A stretch of DNA of 64,000 nucleotides from Blastococcus sp. TF02-09 (lineage in GTDB: Bacteria; Actinomycetota; Actinomycetes; Mycobacteriales; Geodermatophilaceae): positions 62,001 through 126,000 of the forward strand of contig NZ_QOHH01000008.1 in NCBI RefSeq assembly GCF_003319105.1, written 5' to 3'. Below are positions 28,525 through 36,934 of the stretch, one piece after another (the stretch's first letter is position 1; each line of letters begins with the position of its first letter). Under the pieces are notes generated by a model. It saw only the letters and a program-made list of their open reading frames with translations. It made no database searches and was not told the DNA's origin. The position numbers and the translations under genes are program-made.

Positions 28525-29103
28525 ATGGCCGTCCCCGACCTTCCGCACCGCTACGACGTCGAGATCGTGGGGCTGGTGGCCTCCCCCGCGCACCGGTACG
28601 ACGGGCGCCCGGGCGGTGCGGTGCCCGAGCAGGCGGCGGACCGGCGGGAGGAGATCGAGGTCCGCGCCGGGTACGGCGTCGTCGGCGACCGCTACGCCGG
28701 CCGGCCCGCGCACCGCGACGCCCAGCTCACGGTGCTGGCCGCCGAGGCGGTCGAGGCCCTCGCCGCGGAACTGGGCACCGGCGGCCTGGACCCGCTGCTG
28801 ACCCGCCGGACCGTGGTGCTCCGGGGCGCGGAGGTGGAGGCGCTGCGCGGCGCCGAGTTCTCGCTGGACAGCGGCGCCGGCGAGGTGCGGCTGCGCGGCG
28901 GCCGCCCGGCCCACCCGTGCGCCTGGCTGGACACGGTGCTCGCGCCCGGCGCGCACCGGGGGTTGCGCGGCCGGGCCGGCATCCGCTGCGCGGCCCTCGC
29001 GGACGGAGTGCTGCGCCTCGGACCGGCCGTCCTGCGCTCCGCCGTGCCCCTGGACCCGGCGGCCGCGGGCGTCCCGGTGCGCCCGGCGCCGCGGCGACGC
29101 TGA
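28525..29103 (+). CDS. MOSC domain-containing protein
   Basis: A 192-residue protein with a MOSC domain (beta-barrel related to the C-terminus of molybdenum cofactor sulfurase). Visible landmarks are VEIVGLVASPAHRYDGRPGG, RAGYGVVGDRYAGRPAHRDA, the QLTVLAAEAVEAL helix and the conserved Cys in HPCAWLD. MOSC proteins bind molybdenum cofactor or persulfide sulfur. It is not next to the mod/cox genes, so a link to them is only possible. A GTG 18 bp upstream is an alternative start. APH-like kinase follows in the same direction. Confidence 0.8.
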   Translation: MAVPDLPHRYDVEIVGLVASPAHRYDGRPGGAVPEQAADRREEIEVRAGYGVVGDRYAGRPAHRDAQLTVLAAEAVEALAAELGTGGLDPLLTRRTVVLRGAEVEALRGAEFSLDSGAGEVRLRGGRPAHPCAWLDTVLAPGAHRGLRGRAGIRCAALADGVLRLGPAVLRSAVPLDPAAAGVPVRPAPRRR

Positions 29104-29133
29104 GCCGGCTCCCGTGCTGCCACACTCCTGCGC

Positions 29134-29802
29134 GTGCAGCTGGTCGGCGGAGGGCGGGATGCCGACGTCTTCGCCCTCGACGGGAACCGGGTCCTGCGGC
29201 GCTACCGCGACCCCGGTCGGTCGGCCGAGCGCGAGGCCGCGGTCATGGCGTACGCCCGCTCCGCCGGCCTGCCGGTGCCGGAGGTGTTCGACGTCGACGG
29301 CGCGGACCTCGTCCTCGAGCGGGTCGTGGGCCCGACGATGACGGCCGCGCTGACCCGGCGGCCGTGGACCCTGGCCGCGCAGGCGCGCGTGCTGGCGGGA
29401 CTGCACCGGGCGGTGCACGACGTGCCCGCGCCGGACTGGCTCGCCGGACCGTTCGGCGGCGGGAACGCCCTGCTGCACCTGGACCTGCATCCCGAGAACG
29501 TGCTGCTGACCGCCGACGGCCCGGTCGTCATCGACTGGACCAACGCGGCCCGCGGCCCGGCGGAGGTCGACGTCGCCGACGCGTGGCTGGTGGTCTCGGT
29601 GGGCAGCGTCCCGGGCGGTCGGCTGCAGGCCGCGGTGGTGGGGGCCGCCCAGGGCACCTTCGCCCGGGCGTTCCGACGCGCGACGGGACTCGAGCCGGGG
29701 CCGGCGCTGGCCGTCGCGGCGACCCGGCGGCTGGCCGACCGGAACCTCGACGACCGGGAACGGCAGCGGATCCGCCGGCTCGCGGGTCTGCCCGCCGGGT
29801 GA
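29134..29802 (+). CDS. Aminoglycoside phosphotransferase (APH) family kinase
   Basis: A 222-residue APH/choline-kinase-fold protein, a little short for the family. The lobe order is right: ATP-binding strands with LRRYRDPGRSAEREAAVMAY, then the catalytic loop LHLDLHPENVLL and the metal-binding VIDWTNAARG. Such proteins phosphorylate small hydroxylated molecules; the many chromosomal copies in actinomycetes are mostly not resistance genes. GTG start, 30 bp after the MOSC gene on the same strand. Confidence 0.8.
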   Translation: MQLVGGGRDADVFALDGNRVLRRYRDPGRSAEREAAVMAYARSAGLPVPEVFDVDGADLVLERVVGPTMTAALTRRPWTLAAQARVLAGLHRAVHDVPAPDWLAGPFGGGNALLHLDLHPENVLLTADGPVVIDWTNAARGPAEVDVADAWLVVSVGSVPGGRLQAAVVGAAQGTFARAFRRATGLEPGPALAVAATRRLADRNLDDRERQRIRRLAGLPAG

Positions 29803-29902
29803 CCGCCGTCACCCGATGGATGTCGTGGCCGCGCGGCGCCCCGCCGACGCCTGACAGGATGGCCGCGCCCCCGGATACGGGGTCCGACGTCCGAGGAGTC
29901 CC

Positions 29903-30559
29903 ATGCGCATCCGCACGTTCACCGCTCCGGCCGCCCTGGCCGCCGGGGCGCTCCTGCTCACCGCCTGCGGCAGCAGCCCGCTGGAGGGCAAGAACGGCCC
30001 GGAGGTCGCCGAGCTCGCCGCCGACGCGCTGGAGGAGGCCGGGTCGGTCCACCTCAAGGGCACTCTCTCGCAGGACGGGGAGGAGGCCGAGATCGACATG
30101 CAGCTGCAGGGCGACAACGCCGCCGGCTCCATCACCGTCCAGGACATGGAGATCGAGCTCATCAACATCGGCGGGGACGTCTACGCGAAGGCGACCCCGG
30201 ACTTCCTCGCGTCATACGGCGTGACCGCCGAGGACGCGGAGCAGTACGACGGCCAGTGGGTTGCCTTTCCGGCCGACGGAAGTTCCGGCTTCGAGGAATT
30301 CAACCTGACCCAGACCGTCGAGCAGCTGCGAGGTGACGACGCCGAGGACGGAACCGACAAGGACGAGCTGGATGGTGACGACGTCGTCGTCGTCACGCTG
30401 GAGGACGGGACCGAGCTGAGTGTGCGGGATGACGACCCGCCGTATCCGCTCGAGCTCGCGGATGACGAGGGCACGTTCACCTTCACCGAGCACGGCGAGG
30501 ACGAGGACATCTCCGCTCCTGAGGATGTCATCGAGCTGGAACAGATCACCGCGAGCTGA
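29903..30559 (+). CDS. Secreted lipoprotein, LppX/LprAFG-like
   Basis: A 218-residue lipoprotein with a clear signal and lipobox LTAC (Cys at about 26). The mature part has the half-barrel pattern of LppX/LprG proteins: AADALEEAGSVHLKGTLSQD, GSITVQDMEIELINIGGDVY, YDGQWVAFP. It is strikingly acidic (GDDAEDGTDKDELDGDDV). Related mycobacterial lipoproteins carry lipids between membranes; here that is inference. GAGGAG precedes the ATG. The second half is less GC-rich than its neighbours. A perfect 12-bp terminator hairpin follows. Confidence 0.75.
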   Translation: MRIRTFTAPAALAAGALLLTACGSSPLEGKNGPEVAELAADALEEAGSVHLKGTLSQDGEEAEIDMQLQGDNAAGSITVQDMEIELINIGGDVYAKATPDFLASYGVTAEDAEQYDGQWVAFPADGSSGFEEFNLTQTVEQLRGDDAEDGTDKDELDGDDVVVVTLEDGTELSVRDDDPPYPLELADDEGTFTFTEHGEDEDISAPEDVIELEQITAS

Positions 30560-30578
30560 GCCACCCAGCGACCGAACC

Positions 30579-30607
30579 GGCCGGGACCCCGATCGGGGGT
30601 CCCGGCC
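30579..30607 (+). terminator. Perfect 12-bp stem terminator
   Basis: GGCCGGGACCCC (30579-30590), loop GATCG, and the exact complement (30596-30607), 19 bp after the lipoprotein stop. Confidence 0.75.
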
Positions 30608-30676
30608 GTCGTCGTCCGGGCGCCCCCGGCCCGCTGGGTACGGTGCTGGCGCTGCCGCTCTCCCAGGAAGGCCCCC

Positions 30677-32560
30677 ATGCCTGTCGCTCAGCCGGTGACC
30701 CCCGATCCCGCGGTGCCCGGCCCGGTCGTCGGGCTGGCGCGCGAGCGCGAGGTCCTGACCGTCGCACTGGCGACGCACCGCCACGTCGTGCTGGAGGGCC
30801 CCCCGGGCACCGGCAAGTCCACGCTGCTGCGCTCGGTGGCCGCCGAGACCGGTCAGGACGTCGTCTTCGTCGAGGGCAACGCCGAGCTAACGCCGGCGCG
30901 GCTGATCGGCCAGTACGACCCCTCCGCGGTGCTCGCCGGCGGCGACCTGCCGGAGAACTTCACCGACGGCCCGCTGCTCACCGCGATGCGCGGCTCGGGC
31001 CTGCTGTACCTCGAGGAGCTCAACCGCATCCCCGAGGAGACGCTCAACGTCCTCATCACGGTGCTCACCGAGGGCGAGATCGCCGTCCCCCGCCTCGGCA
31101 CCGTGCACGCGACCTCGGGCTTCCGGCTGATCGCGGCGATGAACCCGTTCGACGCGATCGGCACCGCCCGCGTGGGGCAGGCCATCGCGGACCGGATGTG
31201 CCGCGTCGTCCTGGGCTACCAGCCCGAGGACGCCGAGCGCGCCATCGTCGCGGGTGTCACCGGGGCCGATGCGGCCCAGGTCGTGCTGGCCGTCCGCCTC
31301 GTGCGGGCCACCCGCGAGCACCGCGACCTGCGCACCGGCTCGTCGGTGCGCGGCGCCATCGACCTGGTGCTGCTGCTCGACGGGCTGCTGCGGATGCGGG
31401 GGCAGCAGCTGGCCGGGGGCCGCGAGACCGCCCGGGACGCTGCGCACGCCGCGCTGTCGGGCCGGATCCGCGTCACCGAGGGCGTCGAGCGCACGCCGGA
31501 GGCGGTGCTCGACGAGATCCTGGACGAGGTGTGGCCGGAGAGCGCGGCGCCCCCGGCCCCGGAGCGGACGCCCGGGGACGACGCCGCGCAGCTGGGTGGT
31601 GGTCAGGGAAAAGCGCCGGGCCCGTCGGCTGAGACGGGCACGGAGCAGCGCGCACCCCGCACCGACCGGGCCTCCCGGCGCGGTCCGCGCACGACCGGGC
31701 GGCGCGAGATGCAGCTGCGGCACCAGGCGTTCCAGTCGGTCAGCCCCGAGGTCGGCGAGCTCGACGAGGACGCCTTCGCCGGCCTGATGGGCGCCGACCC
31801 CGACGCCGCGGCGGCGCTGCTGGCCGACCTGGCGACCGCGACCGACCGGGAGCTGCGGTCGGCCGCGCGCCGGCTGGCCGCGCGGGTGTTCGTGCAGGTC
31901 GGCCGGGTGGGGGCGACCCGCGCCCGCGGCACGCGGCGGCTCGTGGCGACCCGCCGTCCCGAGGGCGACCTGGACCTGGACCGGACCCTGGACCGCTGGT
32001 CCGGCGTCTGGCCGCCGACCGCCGAGGACCTGGTGACCCGCAACTGGACCGGCTCGCGCCGCGCCGTCTGCCTGCTGGTCGACCGATCGGGATCGATGCA
32101 GGGGCTCGGGGTGGCGATCGCGGCGGTCGCGGCGGCCGGCGTCGTCCTGGCGGCCGACGAGCGGCTGCAGACCAGTGTGCTCACGTTCGCCGACGACGTG
32201 ACGGTGCTGCAGCCCCTCGGCCGGCACCGGGCGGCGGAGGACGTCGTCCTGGAGCTCGTGGGGCTGCGCGGGCACGGGAAGACCGACATCGCCGCCGCCC
32301 TGCGCGGGGCCCGGCGCGAGCTGCTGCCGGCGACGGCGGACGAGCGGGTGGTCGTGCTGCTCTCCGACGGGCTGTCGACGGCGGGGGAGCCCGCGGCCTC
32401 GGCGCTGGCCGGCATCGACCGGTTGCACGTGCTGTGCCCGCTGCCCAGCGACGAGGCGCTGGAGGCTGCGCGCCTGCTGGCCGTACGCGGGGGCGGGCGG
32501 ATGGAGCCGGTGCGGTCCCTGAACGAGCTCGGGCCCGCCCTCACCCGGTTGCTGGGGTGA
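30677..32560 (+). CDS. Fused MoxR-type AAA+ ATPase and VWA domain protein
   Basis: A 627-residue fusion. The AAA+ half (about 15-300) has Walker A GPPGTGKST (41-49), YLEELNRIPEETLNVLI as Walker B, and a sensor region RLIAAMNPFDAIGTARVG. A Pro/Gly/Arg-rich linker (about 300-345) leads to a VWA half whose MIDAS is DRSGSM (Asp at about 469), with VVVLLSDGLSTAGEP near the end. This resembles magnesium-chelatase BchD/ChlI-like and MoxR-VWA chaperones. It sits beside a mycofactocin-type alcohol dehydrogenase, and a homologous locus stands beside the SDR pair at 42527. The last 11 codons form one arm of a terminator hairpin. Confidence 0.88.
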   Translation: MPVAQPVTPDPAVPGPVVGLAREREVLTVALATHRHVVLEGPPGTGKSTLLRSVAAETGQDVVFVEGNAELTPARLIGQYDPSAVLAGGDLPENFTDGPLLTAMRGSGLLYLEELNRIPEETLNVLITVLTEGEIAVPRLGTVHATSGFRLIAAMNPFDAIGTARVGQAIADRMCRVVLGYQPEDAERAIVAGVTGADAAQVVLAVRLVRATREHRDLRTGSSVRGAIDLVLLLDGLLRMRGQQLAGGRETARDAAHAALSGRIRVTEGVERTPEAVLDEILDEVWPESAAPPAPERTPGDDAAQLGGGQGKAPGPSAETGTEQRAPRTDRASRRGPRTTGRREMQLRHQAFQSVSPEVGELDEDAFAGLMGADPDAAAALLADLATATDRELRSAARRLAARVFVQVGRVGATRARGTRRLVATRRPEGDLDLDRTLDRWSGVWPPTAEDLVTRNWTGSRRAVCLLVDRSGSMQGLGVAIAAVAAAGVVLAADERLQTSVLTFADDVTVLQPLGRHRAAEDVVLELVGLRGHGKTDIAAALRGARRELLPATADERVVVLLSDGLSTAGEPAASALAGIDRLHVLCPLPSDEALEAARLLAVRGGGRMEPVRSLNELGPALTRLLG

Positions 32561-32573
32561 GGGCGGGCCCGAG
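32528..32573. terminator. Perfect 19-bp stem terminator overlapping the gene end
   Basis: The arm 32528-32546 pairs perfectly with 32555-32573 around GGTTGCTG. The TGA of the AAA/VWA gene is inside the right arm. It also lies 11 bp from the stop of the convergent alcohol dehydrogenase gene, so it may serve both. Confidence 0.75.
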
Positions 32574-32584
32574 GGTGCGGCCAA

Positions 32585-33712
32585 CTACGAGCGGTCGGCG
32601 TCCGTGTAGACGATCATGCCGCGGATGTTCTTGCCGTCGCGCATGTCCTGGTAGCCCTGGTTGATGTCCTCGAGCTTGTACCGGGTGGTGACCAGCTCGT
32701 CGAGCTTGAGCTGCCCCTCCTGGTAGAGCGACAGCAGCTCGGGGATGGCGTTGCGCGGGGCCAGGCCGCCGAAGATGGCGCCCTGCAGGTCCTTCTGCAG
32801 CAGCGTGAGCTCGAACAGGCTGAGCTTCACGTCGATGTTGGCCGCGCTGCCCATGCCGGTGACGACGGCGCGACCACCCTTGCCGGTGACGCTCATGGCC
32901 GAGGCGACGTCCTCGCCCTGGATGTCGCCGACGGTGATGATCGTCTTCTCCGCCATCCGGCCCCAGGTCAGCTCGTTGATGGCCGGCACGGCCTCCTCCA
33001 TGCTGGCGAAGGCGTGGGTGGCGCCCAGGTCCATCGCCCACTCGCGCTTCTGCGCGACGGGGTCGATGACGATGACCCGCTTGGCGCCGGCCGCCGCCGC
33101 ACCCTGGATGGCGTTCATGCCGACACCGCCGGCGCCCATGACCACGACGTTGTCGCCGGGGCGGACGTCGGCGACCTTGGTCGCCGACCCCCAGCCCGTG
33201 GTGACGCCGCAGCCGACGAGGGCGGCGATCTCCAGCGGGATGTCGGGCTCGATCCGCACGACCGAGGCCTGGTTCACGGTGATGTAGGGGGAGAAGGTGC
33301 CCAGGAGGCACATGGGCGAGACGCCCTGGCCGCGGGCGGTCACCCGGTGGGTGCCGTCGGAGATGGCGGTGCCGCCCAGGAGGTGCGCGCCGAGGTCGCA
33401 GAGGTTCTGCTGACCGCGGGAACACGGCGGGCACTTGCCGCAGGCGGGGATGAAGGCGGTGACGACGTGGTCGCCCTCCTTGAGGTCGGTCACGCCCGGG
33501 CCCACCTTGACGACGGTGCCGGAGCCCTCGTGGCCGCCCAGCGCGGGGAAGCCGACCGGGGTGGCGCCGGTGACGAGGTGCTCGTCGGAGTGGCACAGGC
33601 CCGACGCGGCGAGCTCGACGGTCACCTCACCGGCTACCGGATCGCCGACCTCGATCTCCTCGACCGACCACTCCTCGTCCACGCCCCAGAGAATCGCGCC
33701 CTTGGTCTTCAC
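32585..33712 (-). CDS. Zinc alcohol dehydrogenase, NDMA-dependent (mycofactocin-linked) type
   Basis: A 375-residue MDR-family dehydrogenase starting VKTKGAILWGVDEEWSVEEI. Catalytic zinc ligands are Cys40 and His61-Glu62 (GLCHSDEH, GGHEGSG); structural zinc is held by Cys91, Cys94, Cys97 and Cys105. GAGGVGMNAIQGAAAAGA binds NAD. Overall it matches actinobacterial NDMA-dependent alcohol dehydrogenases, whose NAD stays bound and is re-oxidised by mycofactocin instead of exchanging. AAAGGA is 8 bp before the GTG at 33712; a longer reading upstream adds 46 unconserved residues. The mft genes lie 3 to 7 kb away. Confidence 0.9.
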   Translation of the reverse strand: MKTKGAILWGVDEEWSVEEIEVGDPVAGEVTVELAASGLCHSDEHLVTGATPVGFPALGGHEGSGTVVKVGPGVTDLKEGDHVVTAFIPACGKCPPCSRGQQNLCDLGAHLLGGTAISDGTHRVTARGQGVSPMCLLGTFSPYITVNQASVVRIEPDIPLEIAALVGCGVTTGWGSATKVADVRPGDNVVVMGAGGVGMNAIQGAAAAGAKRVIVIDPVAQKREWAMDLGATHAFASMEEAVPAINELTWGRMAEKTIITVGDIQGEDVASAMSVTGKGGRAVVTGMGSAANIDVKLSLFELTLLQKDLQGAIFGGLAPRNAIPELLSLYQEGQLKLDELVTTRYKLEDINQGYQDMRDGKNIRGMIVYTDADRS

Positions 33713-33760
33713 TGCTGTCCTTTCGATCGAGGCCCGCCACCGATGACGGGTGCGCAGCAC

Positions 33761-33784
33761 GAGAGTGCTCCGAGCCACACTCTC
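33761..33784. promoter_or_regulatory. Inverted repeat in the divergent adh/monooxygenase region
   Basis: GAGAGTG (33761-33767) and CACTCTC (33778-33784) are perfect 7-bp arms 10 bp apart, between the divergent starts at 33712 and 33859. The spacing suits a dimeric regulator. Confidence 0.4.
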
Positions 33785-33858
33785 AGCAGGTCTGCCCGGC
33801 GCGTCAAGGTGGGGGGCCGTGCGGTGCTCCGGCGGGCGACACGGGGACACTCGTCGCC

Positions 33859-35292
33859 GTGTCCGGCGCTCCCGTGGTCGTGGTCGGTGCCGGCCCGGTG
33901 GGGCTCACCGCGGCGCTGCTGCTCGCCCGCCGCGGCCTGCCCGTGCTCGTGCTGGAACGCCACCGCACGCCCTACGACCTGCCCCGGGCGGTGCATCTGG
34001 ACGACGAGGTGTTCCGCGTCCTGCAGCACGCCGGCGTGGCCGACGACCTCGTCCCGCTCACCCGCCCGCTGGCCGGCCTGCGGCTGGTCGACGCCCCGCG
34101 CTCGGTACTCGCCGAGTTCCGCCGCGACCCCGCCGCGGGCCGCAACGGGTGGCCGCAGGGCTCGCTGGTGCACCAGCCCGACCTCGAGGCGGTGCTCGCC
34201 GCCGCCGTCGAGCGATCGCCGCGAGTGGAGCTGCGTCGCGGCGCCGAGGTGACGGGGGTGACCGCCGACGGCGACGGCGTCACGCTGACCGTGCGCGACC
34301 GGGACGGCGGTGCGGACCGGTCCGTCCGGGCGACGGCGGTCCTCGGCTGCGACGGCGCGAACAGCACCGTGCGCGGCCTCATCGGATCCCGCATGCGCGA
34401 CCTCGGGCCGGCCGATCGCTGGCTGGTGCTCGACGTCCGGTCCCCGGTGCCGCTGCCGATCTGGCCGGGGGTGTCCCAGGTGTGCGACCCGGCGCGCGCC
34501 GCGACCTTCATGCCGGTCACCGGCGACCGGTACCGCTGGGAGTTCCGGCTCGCACCGGGGGAGACCGTCGCGGACCTGACGACGCCGGCCGCGCTCCGCC
34601 GGTTGCTGGCGCCGGTCGACCCGTCGGCGGTGGAGCTGGTGCGCGCCGTCGAGTACACCTTCCGCGCCCAGGTGGCCGACCGCTGGCGCTCCGGGCGGGT
34701 GCTGCTCGCCGGCGATGCCGCCCACCTCACCCCGCCGTTCGTCGGCCAGGGGCTCGGCCTCGGGCTGCGCGACGTCCACCAGCTGAGCTGGAAGCTCGCC
34801 GCCGTCCTGGCGGGGGAGGCCGACGACGACCTGCTCGACAGCCACCAGGCCGAGCGGGAGCCGCACGCCCGCGCCCTCATCCGGCTGGCGCTGCTGCTGG
34901 GCCGGCTCATGACCGGCGGTGGCCGCGGCGCGGCGGGGATGCGGCGGGCCGTGCTGGCCGTCGTCCGCAGGATCCCGACGGTCGCGCGGCTGGCCACCGA
35001 CAGCCGTACCCCACCGCTGCGCGGGCCGCTGGTCGACCGGCGCGGCCGGGCCGGGCGGCGGCTCGCGGGGTCGCTGCTGCCGCAGCCGTGGGTCGTGGTG
35101 GAGGGGCGCAGGTGCCGGCTCGACGACGTGCTGGGCGACGGTGCGGCGGTGCTGACCGCCGATCTCGACGTGCGCCGGGCCGACGGGACGACGGCGCGCG
35201 TCGAGGACCCGACCGGGATGCTGCGGCGCTGGCTCGGGGGCGCCGGACGGGTGGACGTCCGCCCCGATCGCATCGTCGCGGCGGCTCGCTGA
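33859..35292 (+). CDS. FAD-dependent aromatic monooxygenase (MhpA/TfdB type)
   Basis: A 477-residue class A flavoprotein monooxygenase. GAGPVGL (10-16) binds the ADP of FAD, GCDGANSTVRG is the DG motif and VLLAGDAAHLTPPFVGQGLG is the GD motif. After about residue 360 there is a shortened thioredoxin-like tail. Relatives hydroxylate phenolic acids such as 3-(3-hydroxyphenyl)propionate or polyketides; no ring-cleavage genes are nearby, so the substrate is open. The GTG start is divergent from the alcohol dehydrogenase. Confidence 0.88.
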   Translation: MSGAPVVVVGAGPVGLTAALLLARRGLPVLVLERHRTPYDLPRAVHLDDEVFRVLQHAGVADDLVPLTRPLAGLRLVDAPRSVLAEFRRDPAAGRNGWPQGSLVHQPDLEAVLAAAVERSPRVELRRGAEVTGVTADGDGVTLTVRDRDGGADRSVRATAVLGCDGANSTVRGLIGSRMRDLGPADRWLVLDVRSPVPLPIWPGVSQVCDPARAATFMPVTGDRYRWEFRLAPGETVADLTTPAALRRLLAPVDPSAVELVRAVEYTFRAQVADRWRSGRVLLAGDAAHLTPPFVGQGLGLGLRDVHQLSWKLAAVLAGEADDDLLDSHQAEREPHARALIRLALLLGRLMTGGGRGAAGMRRAVLAVVRRIPTVARLATDSRTPPLRGPLVDRRGRAGRRLAGSLLPQPWVVVEGRRCRLDDVLGDGAAVLTADLDVRRADGTTARVEDPTGMLRRWLGGAGRVDVRPDRIVAAAR

Positions 35293-35397
35293 GCCGTACC
35301 ACTGATCGCCGGCAGCGGGACACCCAGACGGGTGGTTCGGCGGCTGGGGGATCGGCTGCGGCTGGTTCGGTGGACGCATGTGGCCGACGATCTTCCG

Positions 35398-35913
35398 ATG
35401 AACGAGTGGCTGGCGCGAGCGTCCCGGTGGCAGGTGTGCCTCGTCCTCGGACTCCTGTGCGGGCTGCTCACCGGCCTTCTCGCCGCCACCCTCGGTGGAC
35501 CCGGTCGGACAGGAGCCCTGTCCGCCGCAGTCGGTGCCGGGATCGCTGGTGCGCTCCTTGGTGCGACGGTGCCCCAGGCCCAGGTGCGCCGCCAGACGGA
35601 CGCCATTGGAGTGCTTTCTCCCGCGGTTCGCCGTGCCGCGGGTCGTGCGGCCCTCGGAGGTGCTGTGCCCGATGACCCGGTCACCCGTGCTGCTGCCTAC
35701 GAGTTGGCGCAGCAGTCTGTGGCGGATCGGCAGCGCCACCGCGTGCTCGGACTCCTGGGTTCGCTGGTCTTCCTCGGCCTGCTCGTCCGCCTGGCACTCG
35801 AGAGCTCGCCGTGGTGGTGGGTCGGCGTGGCAGTCGTCCTCGCAGGACTCGCCTACGGTCGGCTCGTGCTCCCGCGGAGACTGCGCCGGCGTGCGGAGCT
35901 GCTCCGACCCTGA
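35398..35913 (+). CDS. Membrane protein, paralogue of the 36309 gene
   Basis: A 171-residue protein with two hydrophobic pairs, at about 13-55 and 118-155, around a charged middle (RRAAGRAALGGAVPDDPVTRAAAYELAQQ). It ends RRRAELLRP. The same plan and motifs recur in the protein at 36309-36851 (GPVPPDPQVRAAAHGLAVAQ, RRRAELLRP), so the two are paralogues. No known family. An upstream GTG at 35332 is possible, but the ATG at 35398 lines up with the start of the paralogue. Function unknown. Confidence 0.65.
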   Translation: MNEWLARASRWQVCLVLGLLCGLLTGLLAATLGGPGRTGALSAAVGAGIAGALLGATVPQAQVRRQTDAIGVLSPAVRRAAGRAALGGAVPDDPVTRAAAYELAQQSVADRQRHRVLGLLGSLVFLGLLVRLALESSPWWWVGVAVVLAGLAYGRLVLPRRLRRRAELLRP

Positions 35914-35918
35914 ACGTC

Positions 35919-35996
35919 GTGGCCCTGTCCGCCTGGCTGCGCGGCCGGATGCGCGAGCGGGCGGCGCTGCTCGCCCCGGGTTCTCCGCTGGACTGA
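35919..35996 (+). pseudogene. Possible C-terminal remnant of a third copy of the paralogue family
   Basis: Just after the stop of the 35398 gene, a short open frame reads SAWLRGRMRERAALLAPG. It resembles the C-terminal pattern of the two neighbouring paralogues (HPWMRTRLRRRAELLRPDG). There is no upstream part, so it may be a deletion remnant, or chance. Confidence 0.25.
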
Positions 35997-36025
35997 GCGC
36001 CGGTGCCCGGGGGTAGCGGGACGCC

Positions 36026-36235
36026 ATGAACATCGACAAGAACCAGATCCTGGAGCTGCTGCGCTCACAGGGCGACGAGGGCAGGGCCCAGCAGGCGGAG
36101 TCCGAGCTGCCCGATCAGGTGGACACCGACCGGGACGCCGGGCTGCTCTCGAAGTTCGGCATCGACCCGATGGAGCTGATCAAGCAGCTCGGGGGCGGCG
36201 GCATCGGCGGCAAGCTCGGCGGTCTGCTCGGCTGA
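36026..36235 (+). CDS. Small conserved hypothetical protein
   Basis: A 69-residue protein: MNIDKNQILELLRSQGDEGR, then AQQAESELPDQVDTDRDAGL, an LLSKFGIDPMELIKQL helix and a Gly-rich tail ending GGKLGGLLG. Very similar short proteins recur in actinomycetes, so I accept it as real. The Gly-rich end may be flexible. Function unknown. It lies between the two paralogous membrane-protein genes. Confidence 0.7.
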   Translation: MNIDKNQILELLRSQGDEGRAQQAESELPDQVDTDRDAGLLSKFGIDPMELIKQLGGGGIGGKLGGLLG

Positions 36236-36308
36236 CCCGCGTCCGGCCGGCGCGACCCGACCGGGTGACCTGCTGGCCCGGCACGCTCCCCACCAGGACG
36301 ATCGGTGC

Positions 36309-36851
36309 ATGCGCGAACGGTTGCTGCACGCCCCGGCCTGGGTGCTCGGGCTGCTGAACGGGTCGCTGTTCGGCTCGTTCTGGGCTGTGTGGACTCACTA
36401 CGGGGACGGTGAGAGCTGGACTGCATCCCTCGTCCAGGGCGGTCTCCTGGGGATCTTCTTCGGTGCGGTGATGGGAGCAGTTCAGCACCGACAGCAACGA
36501 GGGGTGCGGGAGGTCGCGGAACGCTCGCCCGAAGGTCTCTCGAAGCGGGTCCGTCGGGCGGCGTTCCGCGGGCCGGTGCCCCCCGACCCTCAGGTGCGGG
36601 CGGCCGCCCACGGCCTGGCGGTCGCGCAGTGGGAGCAGTACGACCGGCAACGGCGGTGGGCATCGCCCCTGTTCGGGCTCGGGGCGCTAGGGTCCGCGCT
36701 CGTCGCGCTCACCGACAACGCATGGTGGTGGCTCGGCGTCCCAGCGTGGGCGCTCGCGGCCGTCGGCCACCCGTGGATGCGCACCCGTCTGCGCCGTCGG
36801 GCCGAGCTGCTGCGCCCTGACGGGATCGCCGAGTCCGCCGCATCTCGCTGA
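36309..36851 (+). CDS. Membrane protein, paralogue of the 35398 gene
   Basis: A 180-residue protein with hydrophobic segments at about 8-28, 43-58, 119-133 and 139-152. The middle charged part GPVPPDPQVRAAAHGLAVAQ and the end RRRAELLRPDG match the paralogue at 35398. The N-terminus MRERLLHAPAWVLGLLNGSL lines up with MNEWLARASRWQVCLVLGLL of that copy. No enzymatic motif is visible. It converges on mftD, separated by the inverted repeat at 36859-36922. Confidence 0.65.
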   Translation: MRERLLHAPAWVLGLLNGSLFGSFWAVWTHYGDGESWTASLVQGGLLGIFFGAVMGAVQHRQQRGVREVAERSPEGLSKRVRRAAFRGPVPPDPQVRAAAHGLAVAQWEQYDRQRRWASPLFGLGALGSALVALTDNAWWWLGVPAWALAAVGHPWMRTRLRRRAELLRPDGIAESAASR

Positions 36852-36858
36852 CGCGGCG

Positions 36859-36922
36859 CACCGACCGCGGGGAAGGGCACCTCCAGAACGGTGTCCTGAG
36901 GTTACTTTCCCCGCGGTCGGTG
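36859..36922. terminator. Perfect 16-bp inverted repeat between convergent genes
   Basis: 36859-36874 and 36907-36922 are exact complements (core CCGACCGCGGGGAA); the 32-bp interior has further pairing (ACCTC at 36880 with GAGGT at 36899). It ends 12 bp from the mftD stop and is probably a two-way terminator. Confidence 0.6.
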
Positions 36923-36934
36923 GAGCGAGGAGGC

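Noticed and set aside
27202-29490. M18 peptidase extended to 762 residues
   Set aside because: The extra 331 N-terminal residues are antisense to the MOSC and APH genes and are not peptidase-like; the ATG at 28497 fits the family.
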